Assembly (NCBI RefSeq): GCF_025449215.1
Contig: NZ_CP104900.1
Span: 1,984,001-2,048,000, forward strand
DNA length: 64,000 nucleotides
Direction of reading: 5' to 3'
DNA from: Shewanella seohaensis
GTDB lineage: Bacteria; Pseudomonadota; Gammaproteobacteria; Enterobacterales; Shewanellaceae
The first letter of the stretch is position 1. Every line of letters starts with the position of its first letter. Shown piece after piece: positions 60,543 through 64,000 of the stretch. Both the position numbers and the translations under genes were made by a program. The notes beneath the pieces are model-generated. The model had not been told where the DNA came from, searched no databases, and saw only the letters and a program-made list of their open reading frames with translations.

Positions 60543-61316
60543 TTATTGATGGTCCCAAGACAAATTAGACACTATGCGGCAAGGTTCGCAGCGAAAGTGG
60601 AACATATCTAATAGTGGCTCGTCGAGTTTCCAGTCGTGACTGCCACAGCGTGGGCAGGGGCGAGCTAACTCGGATTGCAGATCCTGTCCCCCGACGCGAT
60701 ACAAATAATAGTAAGTGGGGATTTTGGTCAGGTATTCGATTCGGCCGCGTAAATCCCAACCCCTCCTAAATAAATCACTGTTAGGGCTGGATAATTCTTC
60801 TAGCGCAGCAAATTCTGCCTTAGTGGCAGCCGCCATTTGTAACTCATCACAGGCTTGCCACTCGGTTTGCCAGCGGATAACCCGTTTATGATCGCCATTA
60901 AAGGTGGCGGGGATTTGGTACAGCGGAATGGGCAATAGGTTATCGCCACTTCGCAGGGGCGAGCACATATGCACATAGCTAGTGTAGAGCAGCTGCCAGC
61001 TGGGTGGCTCAGTATTACTCACCTCAGAATTAATATCCTGACCGATGAATTTTTCGCGTGGCGCCAGTAGCTTAGCCTCGGTTAATTCCGCCAGCGCTTT
61101 TTTCACCCAAGGGCTGTGATAGCGATGATTCAAACTGTTTTTTTCTGGCGTGAGTAGGCGTACTCGAAATTCGCCCTCATTAAAGGCCACGGCAAATTCG
61201 CGGCCAAGGATTTGGCCATTAGCGCGGTAAGCTTCGAGTAATTGATTGATGGCACGTTCTGCCGCACTGATGGTGGTATCGGCAAAGCATTCAAAGCGCA
61301 ATTCGGTGACAAACAT
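60543..61316 (-). CDS. DUF2310-family Zn-ribbon protein
   Basis: 257 residues. A long N-terminal region (MFVTELRFECFADTTISAAERAINQLLEAYRANGQILGREFAVAFNEGEFRVRLLTPEKNSL...) leads to a C-terminal zinc ribbon with CPRCGSHDWKLDEPLLDMFHFRCEPCR, four cysteines in two CxxC pairs. The pattern is that of DUF2310, predicted nucleic-acid-binding proteins. Its ATG shares one base with the stop of the upstream gene (TAATG), so the two are co-translated. Function unknown. Confidence 0.82.
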   Translation of the reverse strand: MFVTELRFECFADTTISAAERAINQLLEAYRANGQILGREFAVAFNEGEFRVRLLTPEKNSLNHRYHSPWVKKALAELTEAKLLAPREKFIGQDINSEVSNTEPPSWQLLYTSYVHMCSPLRSGDNLLPIPLYQIPATFNGDHKRVIRWQTEWQACDELQMAAATKAEFAALEELSSPNSDLFRRGWDLRGRIEYLTKIPTYYYLYRVGGQDLQSELARPCPRCGSHDWKLDEPLLDMFHFRCEPCRIVSNLSWDHQ

Positions 61317-61699
61317 TAAGCGGATTTTCCTTGGGATTCGAGTTGAGTGACACGTTGTTTCAGCTCGATAAGTTCATTTTTGAGTTGCATGATCTCGTTG
61401 TTTTTTAACGCGAGAGCTTGCTCAATGCCCTGTTGTAACTGGGCTAACTGTTGCGCCAGTGTGGCGACTGTGAGTGGCGAAGCTTCGGCGGTATGAGTCT
61501 CTTCAACCACGGGCTGTGATTGGGCCGCTAAACGCTCACGCTCGGCTTTGGGTATCGATTTAAACTGCTGTAATCCTTGGATTAACAGCGGCATGGGGAT
61601 TTTGTTACCGACGCGGCTTTTTATCAAGGCAAGGCTTGGGGTTTTACCGCTGGCTTCGAGTGCGCACGCTGCTGCTAACACTTGGTCAATCGGACTCAT
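61316..61699 (-). CDS. Coiled-coil hypothetical protein
   Basis: 127 residues. The first 60 form a compact helical region that could bind DNA (MSPIDQVLAAACALEASGKTPSLALIKSRVGNKIPMPLLIQGLQQFKSIPKAERE). After a variable linker comes a strong heptad-repeat coiled coil (LAQQLAQLQQGIEQALALKNNEIMQLKNELIELKQRVTQLESQ). The winged-helix-like front plus coiled coil recalls KfrA-type DNA-binding proteins, but this is not certain. Coupled to the DUF2310 gene by a one-base overlap. Confidence 0.7.
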   Translation of the reverse strand: MSPIDQVLAAACALEASGKTPSLALIKSRVGNKIPMPLLIQGLQQFKSIPKAERERLAAQSQPVVEETHTAEASPLTVATLAQQLAQLQQGIEQALALKNNEIMQLKNELIELKQRVTQLESQGKSA

Positions 61700-61846
61700 A
61701 ATAAGTGAAATTCCTTAATCTATATCGTGTTTTTCACTAACTTACTGTGATGTGGTTATTTTAGTTCTTATAAATCAATGTATTGCCGTTTGGCATTGAT
61801 TTTGCTTTTTAAGCATTTTTATAACAAGTACACAGGAAGTCATAAT

Positions 61847-62245
61847 ATGAACGCAAATATTAATCGCAAACTCATCGCGGTCACGTTTTTAGGGTTAGCA
61901 AGCTTAGGTCTTAGCGGTTGTGTGGTCAATGTCGGTGACAGTGAATCTAAGTGGGATAGCAACGAATCTTGGGAAAAAACACAGGACAAAAACCGCAATA
62001 ATCTGACTAAGCTCAGCCTTGGTATGAGCAAAGACCAAGTGATGACCCTGATGGGCGCCTCGGACTTTAGCGAATCTTATCTGCAGCAGAAAGACGGCCA
62101 AGCCGATAAAGAAGTGTTGGTACTCTTTTATCGCACCCAGCATACCCACAGTGACGGTAAAACCACTAAGGATGAATGCACGCCAATCGTCTTAAGTAAT
62201 AGTGTGTTAGTCGGTTGGGGCGACACCGCCTACAGCAAAATTTAA
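61847..62245 (+). CDS. DUF3192-family lipoprotein
   Basis: 132 residues from ATG 61847 behind AGGAAG; an upstream in-frame start at 61778 lacks a ribosome site. Signal MNANINRKLIAVTFLGLASLG with lipobox LSGC. The mature part, KNRNNLTKLSLGMSKDQVMTLMGASDFSESY, resembles SmpA/OmlA-type 'LGMSKDQVMTLMG' turns. It ends DECTPIVLSNSVLVGWGDTAYSKI. This is DUF3192, a gamma-proteobacterial envelope lipoprotein of unknown role. Confidence 0.88.
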   Translation: MNANINRKLIAVTFLGLASLGLSGCVVNVGDSESKWDSNESWEKTQDKNRNNLTKLSLGMSKDQVMTLMGASDFSESYLQQKDGQADKEVLVLFYRTQHTHSDGKTTKDECTPIVLSNSVLVGWGDTAYSKI

Positions 62246-62282
62246 CGACTCAACGCAACTCGCCATGAAGTGATTCAGTGTT

Positions 62283-62306
62283 AGCCCTAAGCCATTAGGG
62301 CTTTCT
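62283..62306 (+). terminator. Terminator after the DUF3192 gene
   Basis: AGCCCTAA/TTAGGGCT with GCCA loop, followed by TTCTT. It overlaps the last codons of the convergent DUF2789 gene. Confidence 0.75.
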
Positions 62307-62528
62307 TAACTGCACATCGAGCTGCTCGATAAGTTCGGTCCACTGGGCATCGGCCTCTAATGCTTCGGTCAGAAAATTCTTTTGCGCCTGCGTCCAAAAT
62401 GGCGCTTCGGTTAAGTGTGTCTCTGGGGGAAGTTGATGGGCTGCAATAAACTGCCCTATGGCTTGAGCTTGATTGGCTAATCCCAACTGTTCAAATAGAT
62501 GACTCAAATCGACTGGCGTTGTATCCAT
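62295..62528 (-). CDS. DUF2789-family protein
   Basis: 77 residues. The whole protein matches the family: DTTPVDLSHLFEQLGLANQAQAIGQFIAAHQLPPETHLTEAPFWTQAQKNFLTEALEADAQWTELIEQLDVQLR. The LFxQLGLxN start and the APFWTxxQxxFL centre are diagnostic. Small helical cytosolic protein of unknown function. Its 3' end lies in the hairpin of the neighbouring gene. Confidence 0.88.
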   Translation of the reverse strand: MDTTPVDLSHLFEQLGLANQAQAIGQFIAAHQLPPETHLTEAPFWTQAQKNFLTEALEADAQWTELIEQLDVQLRKP

Positions 62529-62672
62529 GCTCGCATCCTCTCTGTGTGCCTTTATTTAGGGTATGCAACTCACTGAAAAATGCAATCTATGATTAAAATT
62601 TGCACTTTTTAGTTTCCTTGATACAGTGATAATTACTCCTAAGAGTGTGATCTAAATCAAGGAATTCTAATA

Positions 62673-63311
62673 ATGGACAATAATACCTTGGATGAGTGCC
62701 GTGCAGTTTATCTCACCGCCGAAGATTTACGCCTCGCCGCTTCGATTCTCTACAACGCCTATCATGACGACCCTTTCTTTGTGGATGCTTTATCCACTTC
62801 AGACAAATTCGCCTACGAACAAAAATTACGTGCCGCAATCCGTGAAGAGTTGAATGCGCTCTGGCAGGAAAAGCAAGCCTTAATCGGGCTGTTTGATCAA
62901 ACACGCTTAGTCGGTGTTGCCTGTGTGGTCACTCAGGAAGTACCCCTCGGGGAGGGCCGCTATTGGCACTGGCGACTCAAGATGTTGCTTGGTACGGGTT
63001 GGCAATCGACTCAGGCGATGATGAAGAAAGAATCGAGCATCGTCGAGCTGCTACCGAGCGAACACTGCGGGATCCTACAATTTATTGCCCTTGCGCCCAA
63101 TGAGCAGGGAAAGGGATTAGGCCATCAACTCGTGCAAGCCGTAGTAAGTTGGTGCGATGAGCAGCCCGAACTTGAGGGGATTGGGGTCTTTACTACTCAA
63201 GAAGCCCATAGCCAGTTATTTATGCAACATGATTTTGTCTCCTTCGGAGAATTGAGCATAGGCAATGTGGCCGGACAATTACTTTTTTACACGGGCCTAC
63301 AAGATGAATGA
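62673..63311 (+). CDS. GNAT-family N-acetyltransferase
   Basis: 212 residues. The acetyl-CoA-binding motif A is clear: HCGILQFIALAPNEQGKGLGHQLVQAVVSWCDEQPE (Q/RxxGxG/A as QGKGLG). Motif B-like GVFTTQEAHSQLFMQHDFVSFGE follows. The N-terminal part is helical. Substrate unknown. Its stop overlaps the start of the next gene, so the two are co-transcribed. Confidence 0.85.
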   Translation: MDNNTLDECRAVYLTAEDLRLAASILYNAYHDDPFFVDALSTSDKFAYEQKLRAAIREELNALWQEKQALIGLFDQTRLVGVACVVTQEVPLGEGRYWHWRLKMLLGTGWQSTQAMMKKESSIVELLPSEHCGILQFIALAPNEQGKGLGHQLVQAVVSWCDEQPELEGIGVFTTQEAHSQLFMQHDFVSFGELSIGNVAGQLLFYTGLQDE

Positions 63312-63609
63312 ACCTTACCGCTCCTTCGCTGAGTTTTACCCTTTTTACCTCTCACAGCACCAAGACTTAAGCTGCAGGCGATTGCACTTTATTGGCAGTT
63401 TTTTGGTACTCCTGTTATTCGTCGCTGCGCTGGTTTTCGCAAATGGTTGGCTTTTACTGTTTATCCCCCTAGTGGGATATGGTTTTGCTTGGGTGGGACA
63501 CTTTGTGTTTGAGCATAATCGCCCCGCGACATTCCAATATCCCTTGTACAGTTTGATGGGTGATTGGGTGATGTTTGCACAAATTCTCACTGGTAAGTTG
63601 AAGTGCTAA
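63304..63609 (+). CDS. Mpo1-like/DUF962 membrane protein
   Basis: 101 residues from ATG 63304, overlapping the acetyltransferase stop. It begins MNEPYRSFAEFYPFYLSQHQDLSCRRLHFIGSFLVLLLFVAALVFANGWLLLFIPLVGYGFAWVGHFVFEHNRPATFQYPLYSLMGDWVMF. The HxxxxCRRLHFIG motif and GHFVFEHNRPATF are the DUF962 signatures. The yeast member Mpo1 is a 2-hydroxy fatty acid dioxygenase using these histidines, so a lipid-modifying role is possible. Confidence 0.88.
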   Translation: MNEPYRSFAEFYPFYLSQHQDLSCRRLHFIGSFLVLLLFVAALVFANGWLLLFIPLVGYGFAWVGHFVFEHNRPATFQYPLYSLMGDWVMFAQILTGKLKC

Positions 63610-63640
63610 ATGTCCCTGACCAGTGAGAAGCTGACACCCG

Positions 63641-63658
63641 TGTGAGAGATCGCTTACA
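63641..63658. promoter_or_regulatory. UvrY/GacA-type upstream box
   Basis: TGTGAGAGATCGCTTACA matches the GacA/UvrY consensus TGTAAG-N6-CTTACA with one mismatch. It lies about 190 bases before the putative csrB start, the usual distance for this activator site. Confidence 0.7.
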
Positions 63659-63828
63659 AAGCCTGTAGGATAAAATGTTTTCTTACTGACTGTTTTGTAA
63701 TCACAGCTTTTAAAGTGTATTTAAAATCATTGTGTTATGTTTTAATAAAGCTTGATTGTATGAAAAGTGCGCTAGTGCGTGTTCTTTAACCGAAACAAAA
63801 ATAGCGAGAACCACGTAGAATTAACTCA

Positions 63829-64000
63829 TCGCCAAAGCAAATGGACAGCAGGGATTGCAATACAGGCGAGAGGGACGCAAGAAGCGACGAATTCAGGTTC
63901 TTGGATTTGAACCACTGACAGTAGGAAAACGGTCATCTGCCTAGGATAGGCTAAGGAAAAGCAAGGCTGCTTTCTCATGGATGATAGAGGACGTTGTATC
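63829..64000 (+). ncRNA. csrB: CsrB-family regulatory RNA (partial; runs off the window)
   Basis: From about 63829 the strand carries nine GGA motifs in 170 bases and no open frame. Several sit in hairpin loops: GCCTA-GGA-TAGGC (63939-63951), GGTTC-TTGGATTT-GAACC (63896-63913), GCA-GGGAT-TGC and GCG-AGAGGGA-CGC. That is the hallmark of CsrA-sequestering RNAs. A candidate -10 TAGAAT lies at 63816-63821 and a UvrY-like box upstream. The nearby syd gene agrees with the csrB location in enterics. The 3' end and terminator are beyond the window, and the exact 5' end is estimated. Confidence 0.75.

Noticed and set aside
1..64000. CRISPR arrays, tRNA or rRNA genes
   Set aside because: No regularly spaced repeats with unique spacers and no cloverleaf or rRNA-like sequence were noticed on either strand.

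Overview
The window reads as a chromosomal segment of a gamma-proteobacterium, almost certainly Shewanella. The main reason is a complete pfaER/ABCD cluster for eicosapentaenoic-type polyunsaturated fatty acid synthesis. The syd-queF pair, a csrB-like RNA, gamma-proteobacterial families (YfaZ, PhnA, YgjV, DUF2789, DUF3192) and the coding style agree. I cannot resolve the species. No rRNA, tRNA, CRISPR array or insertion sequence was recognised.

Layout. 1-3.2 kb: end of a YfaZ-type porin gene, an EamA transporter and a DISM-GGDEF signalling protein. 3.3-11.6 kb: a large acetoacetate-decarboxylase-like/FAD oxidoreductase fusion, an RNA m5C methyltransferase, two glutathione S-transferases opposite a TetR regulator, and a DUF2461 protein. 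11.7-18.7 kb: a Fur-box TonB receptor, PhnA, and a run MarR / AstE-like / fumarylacetoacetase-like / Crp-like / YgjV. 18.9-28 kb: a phosphoglycerate-type uptake and sensing locus (pgtA-B-C-like operon opposite a pgtP/uhpC-like transporter, a porin and two histidine-phosphatase-fold proteins). 28-36.3 kb: envelope and stress genes (BON protein, DUF2383, VpsR-like regulator, tyrosine-phosphatase/lipid-kinase fusion, small membrane proteins, XRE regulator). 36.9-57.2 kb: pfaD, pfaC, pfaB, pfaA and pfaR on the minus strand, with pfaE divergent. 57.4-64 kb: lipoproteins, Spo0M-like protein, queF, syd, DUF2310, GNAT, Mpo1-like protein, and at the edge a csrB-type regulatory RNA behind a UvrY/GacA-like box.

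How it fits together. PfaA-D form the iterative PUFA synthase, PfaE charges the five tandem ACPs of PfaA with phosphopantetheine, and PfaR is the likely activator. pfaR-A-B-C are chained by 4-base start/stop overlaps (ATGA, GTGA, TTGA) and a strong terminator follows pfaD. The pgt-like locus couples a periplasmic sensor, histidine kinase and regulator to a divergent organophosphate-type transporter.

The most unusual property of the window is technical. About a dozen genes, including pfaA, pfaC and pfaE, have otherwise intact frames broken by 1-base changes. Most lie in short homopolymers and nearly all are missing bases. This points to uncorrected homopolymer errors in the assembly rather than mass gene decay, so I give full reconstructed spans for these genes and mark the break points.
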